64,000 bases of DNA from Methanoculleus thermophilus (GTDB lineage: Archaea; Halobacteriota; Methanomicrobia; Methanomicrobiales; Methanoculleaceae). Positions within the stretch are counted from its first letter, which is position 1. Each line of letters begins with the position of its first letter. The stretch is taken from assembly GCF_001571405.1 (NCBI RefSeq), contig NZ_BCNX01000004.1, forward strand, positions 210,823 through 274,822, given 5' to 3'. Shown here in pieces: positions 1-9,214 of the stretch. The translations under genes were made by a program, and so were the position numbers. The notes beneath the pieces were generated by a model, which did no database searches, was not told the DNA's origin, and saw only the letters and a program-made list of their open reading frames with translations.

Positions 1-752
1 TCCAGGCAGTCGGTCTCGACGTAGGACGCACCGGTCCCGTACCCCCTTCCTGCAAGGAATGTCGTCGCCATGCCTCCCCCGATGAGGAGGAGGTTCACCC
101 GGGAGATGATATTCTCTAGGACCTCCAGTTTCTCGCTCACCTTGGCCCCGCCGATCACGGCAGCAGACGGCCGCTCAGGATCTTTGAGGATCCGCGCAAA
201 CGTGTTCACCTCCCTCTCGAGCAGGAGCCCCGCCACGGCGGGGAGGTATTTTGGGACGCCCACGATCGATGCATGGGCCCTGTGTGAGGCTCCGAAAGCG
301 TCGTTGACGTAGATATCCGCAAGCCCGGCGAGATTCTGTGCGAATGAAGCGTCATCCGCCTTCTCCTCCGGATGGAACCGGAGGTTCTCGAGAATGATGA
401 TATCCCCGCCGCTCATCCCGGCGACCGTGCTCTCGACCTCCGGCCCGATGCAGTCCTGGAGCGCCATGACCGGCCGACCGAGAAGCAGGGAGAGCCTGTT
501 TGCGACGAGGGCAAGACGCAGCCGTTCAACGACCACACCCTGCGGCCGGTCCAGGTGGGAGCATATGATGACCCGTGCGTCCCGTTCGCAGAGGTAGCGT
601 ATCGTGGGCAGACTGGCTCTGATCCTGGTGTCATCGGCGATGGTGCCGTCTTCATCGAGCGGCACGTTGAGATCGGCACGAAGAAGCACCCGTTTACCTC
701 TGACGTCGATATCCCGGATAGTCTTCTTTCTCCCAGGAATCACGTTCTGCAT
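1..752 (-). CDS. pgk: Phosphoglycerate kinase, N-terminal part (runs off the window)
   Basis: Phosphoglycerate kinase interconverts 1,3-bisphosphoglycerate + ADP and 3-phosphoglycerate + ATP in cytosolic glycolysis and gluconeogenesis. The first 250 residues are visible on the minus strand, starting MQNVIPGRKK; the C-terminal nucleotide-binding half lies outside the window. Seen directly are RADLNVP near residue 27 (substrate-binding signature), DDTRIRASLP, CSHLDRP, NDAFGASHRAHAS and IGGAKVSEK, in the order expected for the family. A GGGGGTACC stretch lies just ahead of the ATG, but I do not see a clear TATA box. Family assignment is firm from these motifs. Confidence 0.95.
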   Translation of the reverse strand, partial: MQNVIPGRKKTIRDIDVRGKRVLLRADLNVPLDEDGTIADDTRIRASLPTIRYLCERDARVIICSHLDRPQGVVVERLRLALVANRLSLLLGRPVMALQDCIGPEVESTVAGMSGGDIIILENLRFHPEEKADDASFAQNLAGLADIYVNDAFGASHRAHASIVGVPKYLPAVAGLLLEREVNTFARILKDPERPSAAVIGGAKVSEKLEVLENIISRVNLLLIGGGMATTFLAGRGYGTGASYVETDCL

Positions 753-918
753 ACTGGTACCCCCGGGTCAGCAGGAAGCTGTGCCGGGACTTGATGGGTC
801 ATATGAGCGGCACTCCCCTCCGTCTGGCTCCTCTTCGCTCTTCCCAAAAATTGCTGTGCATGCGTTCGCCGCTGCAAGATCGGGCGGCGTATCAGACGAG
901 ACTGCCTCGTTGGCCGGC

Positions 919-950
919 CCCGGGTCTAGCGTGCGCCGACCAGACCCGGG
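919..950 (-). terminator. Hairpin downstream of the PRC-barrel gene
   Basis: CCCGGGTCT (919-927) and AGACCCGGG (942-950) form a perfect 9-bp stem with a 14-nt loop, 18 bases after the PRC-barrel stop codon in transcription order. There is no T-run, so its role as a terminator is inferred from position only. Confidence 0.4.
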
Positions 951-968
951 ACCGTTCTCTCCGGTCGT

Positions 969-1346
969 TCACCGCTCCCAGTAGGGTGTGTAGCCGTAGT
1001 GGCTGTACACGCCGGTGAGCCACTCGCGGTCGGCGGTCGTCGGCCAGTTATCTTTGTCAAACCCGGGTGCGTTCTCCAGTCTCTCCTTTGAGATGTCTAA
1101 AACGAACGACTCATCTGCGGCGTTGTATCTAAGGGCCTCCCAGGGGATGGCAAAGAGCTTGTCGCCCAACCCCATGAAGCCCCCAAACGAGAGTGCGGCG
1201 TAGGCGATGCAACCCGCCGAGGTATCGATCATGATATCCTTGATGCTCCCTAGGTCTTCGCCCTGCGGGTTCCTGACCCGGGCATCCTCAATATCACTCG
1301 CCCGTATGATGTTTCGCCTCTCCATCTCTGCTACAGTTCCTCTCAT
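969..1346 (-). CDS. PRC-barrel domain protein
   Basis: A small (about 125 residue) protein with one PRC-barrel fold. The stretch around IRASDIEDARVRNPQGEDLGS and IKDIMIDTSAG shows the usual pattern of two beta-hairpins with a GxxLGxIxDxxID core, followed by KLFAIPWEALRY, typical of the domain. PRC-barrels act in RNA processing (RimM) and photosystem assembly, but stand-alone archaeal copies have no settled role. I place the start at the ATG at 1346 (GGAG 11 bases upstream); GTG at 1355 and an internal ATG at 1325 are alternatives. A TATA-like TTAAATATG lies upstream near 1410. The rich C-terminal aromatic tail (YSHYGYTPYW) is unusual. Confidence 0.8.
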   Translation of the reverse strand: MRGTVAEMERRNIIRASDIEDARVRNPQGEDLGSIKDIMIDTSAGCIAYAALSFGGFMGLGDKLFAIPWEALRYNAADESFVLDISKERLENAPGFDKDNWPTTADREWLTGVYSHYGYTPYWER

Positions 1347-1477
1347 GCGTATCACGTCTCCAGTATCTGTGGGACAGAATGCCCCACGGCAAGAGGGTCA
1401 ATACCGGCCGTACCATATTTAATTTTTGTGACAATATGTTTGATACTGGATAAAATTTGGTGGGGGGTCTTTTGAGG

Positions 1478-3055
1478 TCAATACCGCTCCGTCACCAGGG
1501 TCTGCGCCTGCTCGCGGACGAACGAGAGGAGGTAGTAGGGCCCCCCTGCCCCCCTGCCCGTCGAGCCGCTCGCCTTCCAGCCGCCGAACGGCTGTGCCCC
1601 CGGCCAGGCCCCGGTCGTCGCCCCCCCGCGTCGGTTGGCGTAGACGACCCCGGACTGGATGTGGTCGAAGAAGTAGCGGATCTCCGCCGGGTCTTCTGAG
1701 AATATCCCGGCCGTCAGGCCGTAGTCGGTTGCGTTTGCGAGGCGGAGTCCCTCCTCCAGGCTCTCGAAGGTCCCAAGGAGGAGGATCGGAACGAAGAGCT
1801 CATCCCCAAAGAGCCGGTGGTTGTGGGGAAGACCGGTGATGACCGTGGGCAGGACGTAGGCACCCAGGCCGTAGAGCCCGCCTTCAAGCACCTCCCCGCC
1901 GGCAACCAGCCTCCCGCCGTCCCGGATCGCCTCCTCGATCGCCCTCTGGAACGTTAAGCGTGCATCATCATCGATCAGGGGGCCGTACGTGACCTCCCGC
2001 CGCCGGGGATCCCCGACCTCAATCCGGTTCACCCGGTCGCGTAGCGCCTCGATGAACCGCTCGGCCACCGATGACTGGACGTAGACCCGGGACGTGGCGC
2101 TGCACTTCTGCCCCCCAAATCCGTAGGCGGCCCGGACGACACCTTCGACGGCTTTCTCAATATCCGCGCTCGCGGTGACGATGACCGGATTCTTGCTCCC
2201 GAGTTCCGCAACGACCGGCTTGTGGTACGGCTGCTCTGCGGTGCTCTCTCTAAGCAGCCACTCACCGACGGCCCGCGACCCCGTGAACGCGATCCCGGCG
2301 ACGTCCGGGTGGGCGACCACGACCTCGCCGAAGGGGCCGCCGGGGCCGGTCACCAGGTTGATTGCACCGGGAGCGACCCCTGCCTCCACAAAGAGCCTAT
2401 AGAGAATCACCCCGGAGAGCGGCGTCTTGCTCGTCGGTTTGAAGACGACCGTGTTCCCGGTCAAGAGCGCGCCCGTGATCATCCCGGCAGCCAGGGCTAT
2501 CGGGAAGTTGAACGGGGAGATGACCGCCCAGGCGCCGTACGGGCGCATGACGCTCCGGCACTCCTCCCCGGGCGCCGGGGAGTGCATGGAAGAGACGTAG
2601 CCGTTGCTCTGCTCGTAGATGCTGCAGTAATACCGGAGCATATCGACCGCCTCGCCGACTTCGGCCAGGGCCTCGTAACGGGTCTTTCCCGCCTCGTAGG
2701 TGATGAGGGCCGCAAGCCAAAAGCGCCGGTCCTCGATCAGCCCGGCCGCCCGCCTGATGATCGCGACCCGATCCTGCCAGTCCCTTCCGCTCCAGTCGGG
2801 AAAGGCCTCGTTTGCCGCGGCGATCGCCTCCCGCGCGGCCTCCTCTCCCCCCTCCTGAAAGGTCCCGAGCAGGATGCCCGGGTCGATCGGGGAGCGCGCC
2901 TCAAACTCCCTTCGGGCGGTGACCTCCCTCCCGCCGATGTAGATCGGGTGGCGTTCCCCGAACTCCCGCTCGACCTCGATCAGCGCGGCCTCGTACTCGC
3001 CGTGAATCCTCTCGTCCGACTCGAGCGATACGTAGGTAAATTTGGATTCCAGCAT
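1478..3055 (-). CDS. Aldehyde dehydrogenase, 1-pyrroline-5-carboxylate dehydrogenase type
   Basis: NAD(P)+-dependent aldehyde dehydrogenase of the L-glutamate gamma-semialdehyde (P5C) dehydrogenase type, 525 residues. The catalytic pair is visible: Glu284 in VAELGSKNP and Cys318 in GGQKCSATSR; the N-terminal DWSGRDWQDRVAIIRRAA and the PFNFPIA motif are also typical. GGAGGTT sits 6 bases before the ATG at 3055, which fixes this start over two upstream in-frame Met codons. It begins 4 bases after the stop of the class III aminotransferase gene, so the two form an operon. Together they could take ornithine to glutamate semialdehyde and then glutamate; that substrate choice is inferred from context. 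Other semialdehyde dehydrogenase activities remain possible. Confidence 0.85.
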   Translation of the reverse strand: MLESKFTYVSLESDERIHGEYEAALIEVEREFGERHPIYIGGREVTARREFEARSPIDPGILLGTFQEGGEEAAREAIAAANEAFPDWSGRDWQDRVAIIRRAAGLIEDRRFWLAALITYEAGKTRYEALAEVGEAVDMLRYYCSIYEQSNGYVSSMHSPAPGEECRSVMRPYGAWAVISPFNFPIALAAGMITGALLTGNTVVFKPTSKTPLSGVILYRLFVEAGVAPGAINLVTGPGGPFGEVVVAHPDVAGIAFTGSRAVGEWLLRESTAEQPYHKPVVAELGSKNPVIVTASADIEKAVEGVVRAAYGFGGQKCSATSRVYVQSSVAERFIEALRDRVNRIEVGDPRRREVTYGPLIDDDARLTFQRAIEEAIRDGGRLVAGGEVLEGGLYGLGAYVLPTVITGLPHNHRLFGDELFVPILLLGTFESLEEGLRLANATDYGLTAGIFSEDPAEIRYFFDHIQSGVVYANRRGGATTGAWPGAQPFGGWKASGSTGRGAGGPYYLLSFVREQAQTLVTERY

Positions 3056-3059
3056 ACAA

Positions 3060-4379
3060 TCAACCTCCATTAATCTCCTCAAGCACCCGGCCGATGATCC
3101 CGATCCCCGCATCGATATCACTCCTCTCGATGACCAGGGGAGGGCTTACCCGGATCACCGACTCCCCCGCGGGGAGGAGGACGAGACCGCGCTCGAATGC
3201 ACCCCGGAGCATCTGTTTCCTCTCGTTCGGAGCAGGCTCCTTTCTCTCCCGGTCCCGGACGAGCTCGACCCCGATCATCAGCCCGAGGCCGCGGACATCC
3301 CCGATGATCGGGTGGCGCTCCGCGAGCTCTCGCAGGCGCTCTACCAGGTACCCGCCCCTCGCCATCACCCGCTCGCCGAACCCCTCCTCGCGGAGGAGGT
3401 TCATTGTGGCGAGCGACGCGGCACAGGCAAGGTTGTTGCCGCCGAAGGTGCTTGCGTGCGACCCGGGCGGCCAGTTCATGACCTCGCTTGAGGCGACGGT
3501 GACCCCGAACGGAAGCCCCCCGCCGATCGCCTTTCCAAGGCAGAGGATATCGGGGACGACGCCGGTATGCGTGGAAGCGAGGAACCGCCCGGTCCTGAAG
3601 CACCCCGTCTGCACCTCGTCCACCACGAGGAGGATCCCGTGCTCGTCGCAGAGCCGCCGCAGCCGGGGGAGGAAATCCGGCGGCGGAACGACGTAGCCCC
3701 CCTCCCCGAGCACGGGCTCGACGACGATCGCAGCGACCTCGTCGGGCGCGACCTCGTAACGAAAGACCGTATCCTCGATGTAAGCCACGACGTCGGCACC
3801 GCAGGTCGCAGGGTCGCCGCCGAACGGGCGGTAGGGGTCCGGGTAGGGTACGTGGACCACCGGGAGGAGCGGTCCAAAGCCGCGCCGCTGGACCACCTTC
3901 CCTGCCGTGAGACTGAGGGCGCCGTAGGTCCGCCCGTGGAACCCGCGGTGAAACGCGATGAAGTACTTTCGCCCCGAATGGTAGCGCGCTAGTTTTAATG
4001 CCGCCTCAACGCTCTCCGCCCCGGAGTTGCTGAAATAGACCCTATCGAGCCCCGCCGGGAGAAACTCGACCAGATCTTCGGCGCACCGAACCGGGAGTTC
4101 CGATCCGAAGTCCATGAACGCCCCGTGCGAGAGGCGGCCTGCCTGCTCCCTGATCGCGGCGACGATATCCGGATGGTTCCAGCCCATATTCATCACGGCG
4201 ATCCCGGCTGTAAAGTCGAGGTAACGGTTCCCATCGACGTCCCAGAGGTTTACGCCGCTTGCCCTCTCCAGCACGAGGGGATACTCCCGCATGACCGACG
4301 GGGAGATGACCGCCGCATCCCGCCGGAGCACGTTTTTGGCTCTCTCGCCCGGGGGCTTGGTGAGCATCAGGGGTTCCAT
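3060..4379 (-). CDS. Class III aminotransferase (ornithine/4-aminobutyrate type)
   Basis: PLP-dependent fold-type I aminotransferase, 439 residues. The PLP lysine is Lys283 in CLGKAIGGGLPFG; VVDEVQTGCFRTG supplies the PLP-ring aspartate, and NSGAESVEAALKLAR the phosphate-binding region. The sequence resembles archaeal proteins often annotated 4-aminobutyrate aminotransferase, some of which are known to be ornithine omega-aminotransferases. It is the first gene of a two-gene operon with the aldehyde dehydrogenase, which supports an omega-amino donor (ornithine or 4-aminobutyrate). A TATA element at 4401-4408 puts transcription start at or next to the ATG at 4379, so the mRNA is probably leaderless. 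It is divergent from the DNA ligase gene. Confidence 0.85.
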   Translation of the reverse strand: MEPLMLTKPPGERAKNVLRRDAAVISPSVMREYPLVLERASGVNLWDVDGNRYLDFTAGIAVMNMGWNHPDIVAAIREQAGRLSHGAFMDFGSELPVRCAEDLVEFLPAGLDRVYFSNSGAESVEAALKLARYHSGRKYFIAFHRGFHGRTYGALSLTAGKVVQRRGFGPLLPVVHVPYPDPYRPFGGDPATCGADVVAYIEDTVFRYEVAPDEVAAIVVEPVLGEGGYVVPPPDFLPRLRRLCDEHGILLVVDEVQTGCFRTGRFLASTHTGVVPDILCLGKAIGGGLPFGVTVASSEVMNWPPGSHASTFGGNNLACAASLATMNLLREEGFGERVMARGGYLVERLRELAERHPIIGDVRGLGLMIGVELVRDRERKEPAPNERKQMLRGAFERGLVLLPAGESVIRVSPPLVIERSDIDAGIGIIGRVLEEINGG

Positions 4380-4400
4380 GCACCAACCCTGCCGCCGTCA

Positions 4401-4408
4401 TAAATAAA
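4401..4408 (-). promoter_or_regulatory. TATA box of the aminotransferase operon
   Basis: TTTATTTA on the minus strand, centred about 25 bases before the ATG at 4379. This is the standard archaeal spacing for a leaderless transcript. Confidence 0.55.
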
Positions 4409-4473
4409 GCCCCCGCCCGGGGGTACCGCAAGGTTCAAGTAGCGTTTGAGAGTGACTCACTCCCGGGGATTTC

Positions 4474-6213
4474 GTGAAATTCGCTACTCTCGCCTCCTGC
4501 TTTGAGAGACTCCAGGCCACGACGTCAAGAATCGAGATGACCGCCCTTCTTGCCCGGCTGCTTGGCGGGGCAGCCCCGGACGAGATCGGGCTTGTCTGTT
4601 ACTTCGTGCTCGGGGAGATCGGGCCCGGCTACAAGAGGGTCAGCCTGAATATCGGGGACCGGGCCGCCGCGGCAGCAATCGCTCTTGCGGCGGGGACCGA
4701 TCTCTCTGCCGTTGAGGCGGCGGTGCGCGAGTTTGGCGACTACGGCGATGTCGCCTACCACCTGATCGAGGCGCCGGCCGCGGAATCGCTCTCGGTCACC
4801 GACGTTCACCGGAGCCTCTCCGCGATCGCCGGTGCTTCCGGCCCGGGCTCGGCCGAGGAGAAGAAGAGCATCCTTGCCCGACTGCTTGCAGCGGCCACCC
4901 CGGTCGAGCGGCGTTACCTCGTCCGGCTTGCCACCGGGAATATGCGGCTCGGTGCCGGGGATATGACCTTGCTTGATGCTCTGGCTGAGGCGTTCCTGGG
5001 TTCGAGGGCCGAGCGGCGGGCGCTTGAGCACGCCTACAACATCTCCTCCGATATCGGCCTTGTGGCCCGGACGCTCCGGGAAGGCGGTCTACCTGCGGTG
5101 CAGGCGATCACCATCACCCTGCACCGCCCCATCCGGCCGATGCTCACGCAGCGGGTCGCCCGGATATCGGAGATCCTCGAGCGAATCGGCTCTCCCGTCA
5201 TCGCCGTCGAGGAGAAGTACGACGGCGAGCGGATCCAGGCACACAAGGACGGTAACGACGTCACCCTCTTTTCGCGCCGGCTGACCGACGTCACCGACCA
5301 GTACCCCGATATCGCCCGCCATATCCGGCGGTGCGTTGCGGCCGATACGGCGATCCTCGACGGAGAGGCGGTCGCGTTCGATCACGAGACGGGGACGTAC
5401 CGGCCGTTTCAAGCGCTGATGCGGCGGCGCCGGAAGTACCAAATCAGCGAGGTCGCAGCCGAGATCCCGGCAACCTACCGGGTCTTCGACCTCCTCTACG
5501 TAAACGGTGAGTCGTATCTCCATCGGAGTTATCCCGACCGGCGGGCGAAGCTCGAAGAGATCCTTTCCCGCGACGACCACCTCTCCCCGGCCGACCGGAT
5601 CATAACCGATAATACCGACGGGATCACGGAGTTCTACCTCGCCTGCATCGAGCGGGGGCTTGAGGGGATCGTCTGCAAGTCGTGCGCCGACGACTCGTTC
5701 TACCGGGCAGGTGCGCGGGAGTGGCAGTGGATCAAGTGGAAGAGCGACTACGCCCCGGGGCTTTCTGATACCCTCGATCTTGTCATCGTCGGCGCCAACG
5801 CCGGGCGGGGAAAGCGGGCCGGGACCTACGGCTCGGTCCTCTGCGCCGCCTACAACAGCGAGAAGGACGTCTTCCAGACGGTCTGCGGCATGGGGACAGG
5901 GTTCTCGGACCCGGACCTCGCAGATCTCCCTCGCCGGCTGGCCGGCGCGAGGGCGGACCGGCAGCCGGCCCGGGTGATGGCGAACCCCCAGGCGGCGCCC
6001 GACTTCTGGTTTCTGCCGGCCCAGGTCGTCGAGGTGCTGGGCCTCGAGATCACCGAAAGCCCAATCCATACCTGCAACTGGGATCCTGTGCGACGGCGGG
6101 GGCTTGCCCTGCGGTTCCCACGGTTCGTCCGCTGGCGGGACGAGAAAAGTCCCGAGCAGGCGACGACGACCGCCGAGGTCGCGGCGATCTTTCACCGGCA
6201 GCGGGAGGTGTAG
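4474..6213 (+). CDS. lig: ATP-dependent DNA ligase
   Basis: Archaeal replicative/repair DNA ligase, 579 residues, which seals nicks through an enzyme-AMP intermediate. Motif I is EEKYDGER with the adenylated lysine at residue 248; later motifs include ILDGEAVAFD, FDLLYVNG, GLEGIVCKS and WIKWKSDY. The N-terminal ~240 residues are the DNA-binding domain (RLGAGDMTLLDALAEAF). The GTG start at 4474 follows GGGGAT; no ATG fits the family N-terminus better. The gene ends 4 bases before the polX start, so ligase and PolX form a repair operon (gap-filling synthesis plus sealing). Length matches archaeal ligases. Confidence 0.96.
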   Translation: MKFATLASCFERLQATTSRIEMTALLARLLGGAAPDEIGLVCYFVLGEIGPGYKRVSLNIGDRAAAAAIALAAGTDLSAVEAAVREFGDYGDVAYHLIEAPAAESLSVTDVHRSLSAIAGASGPGSAEEKKSILARLLAAATPVERRYLVRLATGNMRLGAGDMTLLDALAEAFLGSRAERRALEHAYNISSDIGLVARTLREGGLPAVQAITITLHRPIRPMLTQRVARISEILERIGSPVIAVEEKYDGERIQAHKDGNDVTLFSRRLTDVTDQYPDIARHIRRCVAADTAILDGEAVAFDHETGTYRPFQALMRRRRKYQISEVAAEIPATYRVFDLLYVNGESYLHRSYPDRRAKLEEILSRDDHLSPADRIITDNTDGITEFYLACIERGLEGIVCKSCADDSFYRAGAREWQWIKWKSDYAPGLSDTLDLVIVGANAGRGKRAGTYGSVLCAAYNSEKDVFQTVCGMGTGFSDPDLADLPRRLAGARADRQPARVMANPQAAPDFWFLPAQVVEVLGLEITESPIHTCNWDPVRRRGLALRFPRFVRWRDEKSPEQATTTAEVAAIFHRQREV

Positions 6214-6217
6214 CGGC

Positions 6218-7945
6218 ATGGAGACGATCGTGACGAACATCGAGGTCGCGGCGATCCTCTATGAAGTCGCCGATCTTCTGGAGATCAAGGGTGTCGGGTT
6301 CAAACCGCATGCCTACCGGCGGGCGGCGCAGGCGATCGAGACCCTTCCGGAGAGTATCGCCGACATCGCACGGAGAGGGGACCTCGATGCGATTCCCGGC
6401 GTGGGAAAAGGGATCGCTACCAAGATCCAGGAGATCGTCGAGACCGGCGACCTCAAATACCTCACCGACCTTCGCGAGGAGCTCCCGGAGGGCGTGCAGT
6501 ACCTGATCCGGCTTCCCGGGATCGGGCCGAAGAAGGCGATTGCACTCTCCCGGGAACTCGGGGTCCGGACCATCGACGACCTGGAGGCGGCCGCGCTGGC
6601 CGGCCGGATCCGGGATCTTCCGGGATTCGGGGAGAAGACCGAATCAAACATCCTCGAGAGCATCCGCCTCCACCGAACCGCAAAAGAGCGCCGGTTGCTT
6701 GGCCAGATCCTGCCCGTCGCCCGGGATATCGAACAGAACCTCCGCTCGATCCCCTCGGTCCGGCAGGTGAGCCTCGCCGGCTCGATCCGGAGGATGAAGG
6801 AGACGATCGGGGATGTCGATATCCTCGTGACCTCCTCGGATCCCCGGGAGGTGATGGAGGTCTTTGTCACCCTCCCCGGGGTCGAGCGGGTCCTCGCCCG
6901 TGGGTTGACAAAGACCTCGGTGCTGCTCGCGACGGAGATCCAGGTCGACCTCCGGGTCGTGGAGGAGAGGCAGTTTGGGGCCGCTCTCCAGTACTTCACC
7001 GGCTCAAAGGAGCACAACATCGCTCTCCGAAAGATCGCGATCGCGAAGAACTGGCGGTTGAGCGAGTACGGGCTCGTGGATCTTGCCACCGGCCGGACGG
7101 TCGCAGGCGAGGACGAGGCCTCTGTCTACCGGGCATTGGGTCTAGCCTGGATCGAGCCGGAACTCCGGGAGGACCGGGGCGAGATCGAGGCCGCCCGGGC
7201 CGGGACCCTTCCCGACCTCGTCGGCTACGACGAGATCCGGGGCGACCTCCATGTCCACACCCGCTGGAGCGAGGGCGCCCATTCCATCGAGGAGATGGCG
7301 CAGGCGGCCCGGGAGCTCGGCTACGAGTATATTGCCATCTGCGACCATGCGGAGACCCTGCATATCGCACGCGGCCTCTCTCCCGAGCGACTTTGCGACC
7401 AGATGCGCGAGATTGAACGGATCAACAGGGCGGCCGAAGATGACTTCACCATCCTTACCGGTACCGAGTGCAACATCGGCATGGACGGAAAGATCGATCT
7501 TCCGGACAGCATCCTTGCCGATCTCGACGTCGTGATCGCGAGCGTCCACTCGGGGTTCAAGCAGACCGAGAAGGAGATGACGGAGCGCGTCATCACGGCG
7601 ATGGGAAACGACCACGTCGATATCATCGGCCACCCGACGGGGAGGATCATCTTCGAGCGTGAGCCCTACCGGATAGACCTCCCTGCGGTCTTTGATGCCG
7701 CAGCAAAATTAGGAGTCTTGATGGAGATCAATGCCTTCCCCGGGAGGCTGGATCTTTCCGATGCCAACTGCCGTCTCGCCCGCGAGCATAACGTCCGTTT
7801 CTCGCTCGGTTCGGATGCACACAGGCGGGAAAACCTCCGCTACATGGAGTTCGGGGTTGCGACCGCCCGGCGGGGCTGGGTCTCGGCGAACGATATCGCG
7901 AACACCCGCCCGCTCCCGGAACTGCGAAGGTTCCTTCGATCGTAG
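6218..7945 (+). CDS. polX: DNA polymerase/3'-5' exonuclease PolX
   Basis: Family X DNA polymerase with C-terminal PHP domain, 575 residues, acting in gap-filling repair. Helix-hairpin-helix elements (IPGVGKGIATKI, LPGIGPKKAIALS) occupy the N-terminal third; the polymerase metal-binding aspartates are D199 and D201 in GDVDILV. The PHP nuclease domain starts at GDLHVHTRWSEG (H345, H347) and ends with SLGSDAHRRENLRYM. GGGAGGTG at 6203-6210 sits inside the end of the ligase gene, 7 bases before the ATG at 6218, indicating translational coupling. A longer reading frame begins upstream at 6104 but overlaps the ligase and lacks family similarity. Confidence 0.95.
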   Translation: METIVTNIEVAAILYEVADLLEIKGVGFKPHAYRRAAQAIETLPESIADIARRGDLDAIPGVGKGIATKIQEIVETGDLKYLTDLREELPEGVQYLIRLPGIGPKKAIALSRELGVRTIDDLEAAALAGRIRDLPGFGEKTESNILESIRLHRTAKERRLLGQILPVARDIEQNLRSIPSVRQVSLAGSIRRMKETIGDVDILVTSSDPREVMEVFVTLPGVERVLARGLTKTSVLLATEIQVDLRVVEERQFGAALQYFTGSKEHNIALRKIAIAKNWRLSEYGLVDLATGRTVAGEDEASVYRALGLAWIEPELREDRGEIEAARAGTLPDLVGYDEIRGDLHVHTRWSEGAHSIEEMAQAARELGYEYIAICDHAETLHIARGLSPERLCDQMREIERINRAAEDDFTILTGTECNIGMDGKIDLPDSILADLDVVIASVHSGFKQTEKEMTERVITAMGNDHVDIIGHPTGRIIFEREPYRIDLPAVFDAAAKLGVLMEINAFPGRLDLSDANCRLAREHNVRFSLGSDAHRRENLRYMEFGVATARRGWVSANDIANTRPLPELRRFLRS

Positions 7946-8401
7946 TTACCCGACCGTCTGCTTCGGCGCAGCGGAGACGATATCCACAAGTTGGATATCG
8001 AACGTCAGGGGTTTTCCCGCGAGGGGGTGGTTTGCGTCCAGCGTCACGGTCGATTCCGAGACCTCGCTTATGGTGACGATGGCCGCCCTGCCGTCCGGCT
8101 GCTGGATCTGGAGTTGCTGGCCCCGTTCGGGCTGGATCTCCTCAGGAAACTCACTCCGGTCCACGGTGAGCGTCATGTCTTCGCGCCGTGGGCCGTACGC
8201 ATCCTCCGGCTGGATCGTGGCTGTCTTTTTCTCACCCGGTTCCATGCCGACCACGGCCCGCTCGAACCCGGGGATGATCTGTCCGCTGCCTATGGTGAAC
8301 TCCAGGGGGTCTCGATCCATGGAGGAGTCAAAGACCGTTCCATCTTCGAGTTTTCCCGTGTAGTGTACCTTGACGGTATCGCCTTCTTTTGCCTGCACCA
8401 T
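7946..8401 (-). CDS. FKBP-type peptidyl-prolyl cis-trans isomerase (SlyD-like)
   Basis: Cytosolic prolyl isomerase/chaperone, 151 residues. The FKBP core is clear at the N-terminus: VKVHYTGKLEDGTVFDSS, IGSGQIIPGFERAVVGM and GEKKTATIQPEDAYG. An inserted domain of about 65 residues follows (the IF chaperone domain of SlyD-type proteins), then LAGKPLTFDIQLVDI closes the fold. There is no signal peptide. Its stop codon abuts the polX stop codon with zero spacing (convergent genes). A TATA-like element lies about 40 bases upstream near 8440. Confidence 0.93.
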   Translation of the reverse strand: MVQAKEGDTVKVHYTGKLEDGTVFDSSMDRDPLEFTIGSGQIIPGFERAVVGMEPGEKKTATIQPEDAYGPRREDMTLTVDRSEFPEEIQPERGQQLQIQQPDGRAAIVTISEVSESTVTLDANHPLAGKPLTFDIQLVDIVSAAPKQTVG

Positions 8402-8517
8402 TATTGATTCACCGGCGGGGTGGTGATCCCGGAATCCTATTTATGTGTGCCGGCCAGGCATGGGTTGCCGAGATTTTGGGCGATCACGCGTAATTTTTAG
8501 GGAATCCCGGGGAACTG

Positions 8518-9123
8518 TTACCGGCCGCTCTTCCTCGTAGCGTGCAGAACCCCAAGCACGCCCTTCACGTCGTAGCCGGGTGTCCGATCGATTGTAAAGT
8601 CGTAGTACTTGCCAATATAGTCGAGGAGCGCCCTGTTCACCGGCCCTCCGATCGGGGGCATGTGAAGTTCCATCTCGATCCTGCGCACCCCGTCGAGATC
8701 CTCCGGTCGGATCGACCATTCTGCCCCTTCGCAGTCGCACTTCAAAAAGTCGCACCCCCCGGCCATGCTGATGAACTCCGCAAGCGGCCGGGTCGCCACG
8801 GTGACGGTCTCGCCTCCCCAGGTGATCCGCTCGAGCCTCCCGTCACCGAGCGCCCCGTCGATCACCGTGACATTGACCCCGTTTGTCCGGATGTTCTCCC
8901 GGAGAGCAGCCCCGAGAACGGGCTCGACGGCCAGCACGTGCTTTGAGCGCCGGGCGGCACGGATGCAGAACGCGCCGATGTTCGCCCCGATGTCAATGAC
9001 GATATCGCTGGATCGGATGTCGTCGTAGTAATACTCTCCGACAACGTAGACGGCGTCGGCCCCATCCGGCATTCTCCGAAAGGTTATCCCGTCGGGGGTG
9101 ATGACATGTGACTCGGGGTGCAT
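8518..9123 (-). CDS. FkbM-family SAM-dependent methyltransferase
   Basis: Class I methyltransferase of the FkbM family, 201 residues. IVIDIGANIGAFCIRAAR is the SAM-binding glycine motif, VLAVEPV the acidic end of strand 2, and FLKCDCEGAEW the FkbM signature. Members methylate hydroxyl groups of sugars or secondary metabolites; the substrate here is unknown. It stands alone, with no glycosyltransferase neighbours, so there is no pathway context. The ATG at 9123 is the first in frame and the N-terminus fits shorter family members that lack the helical leader. Confidence 0.85.
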   Translation of the reverse strand: MHPESHVITPDGITFRRMPDGADAVYVVGEYYYDDIRSSDIVIDIGANIGAFCIRAARRSKHVLAVEPVLGAALRENIRTNGVNVTVIDGALGDGRLERITWGGETVTVATRPLAEFISMAGGCDFLKCDCEGAEWSIRPEDLDGVRRIEMELHMPPIGGPVNRALLDYIGKYYDFTIDRTPGYDVKGVLGVLHATRKSGR

Positions 9124-9214
9124 CTGAGATATACCGTTAGGATCCCGGCGTATATGGGCGTTCCTCTGTGTCGCTCTCTTAGAATAGGGCCACCGCGCTC
9201 AACAAATCATACTG

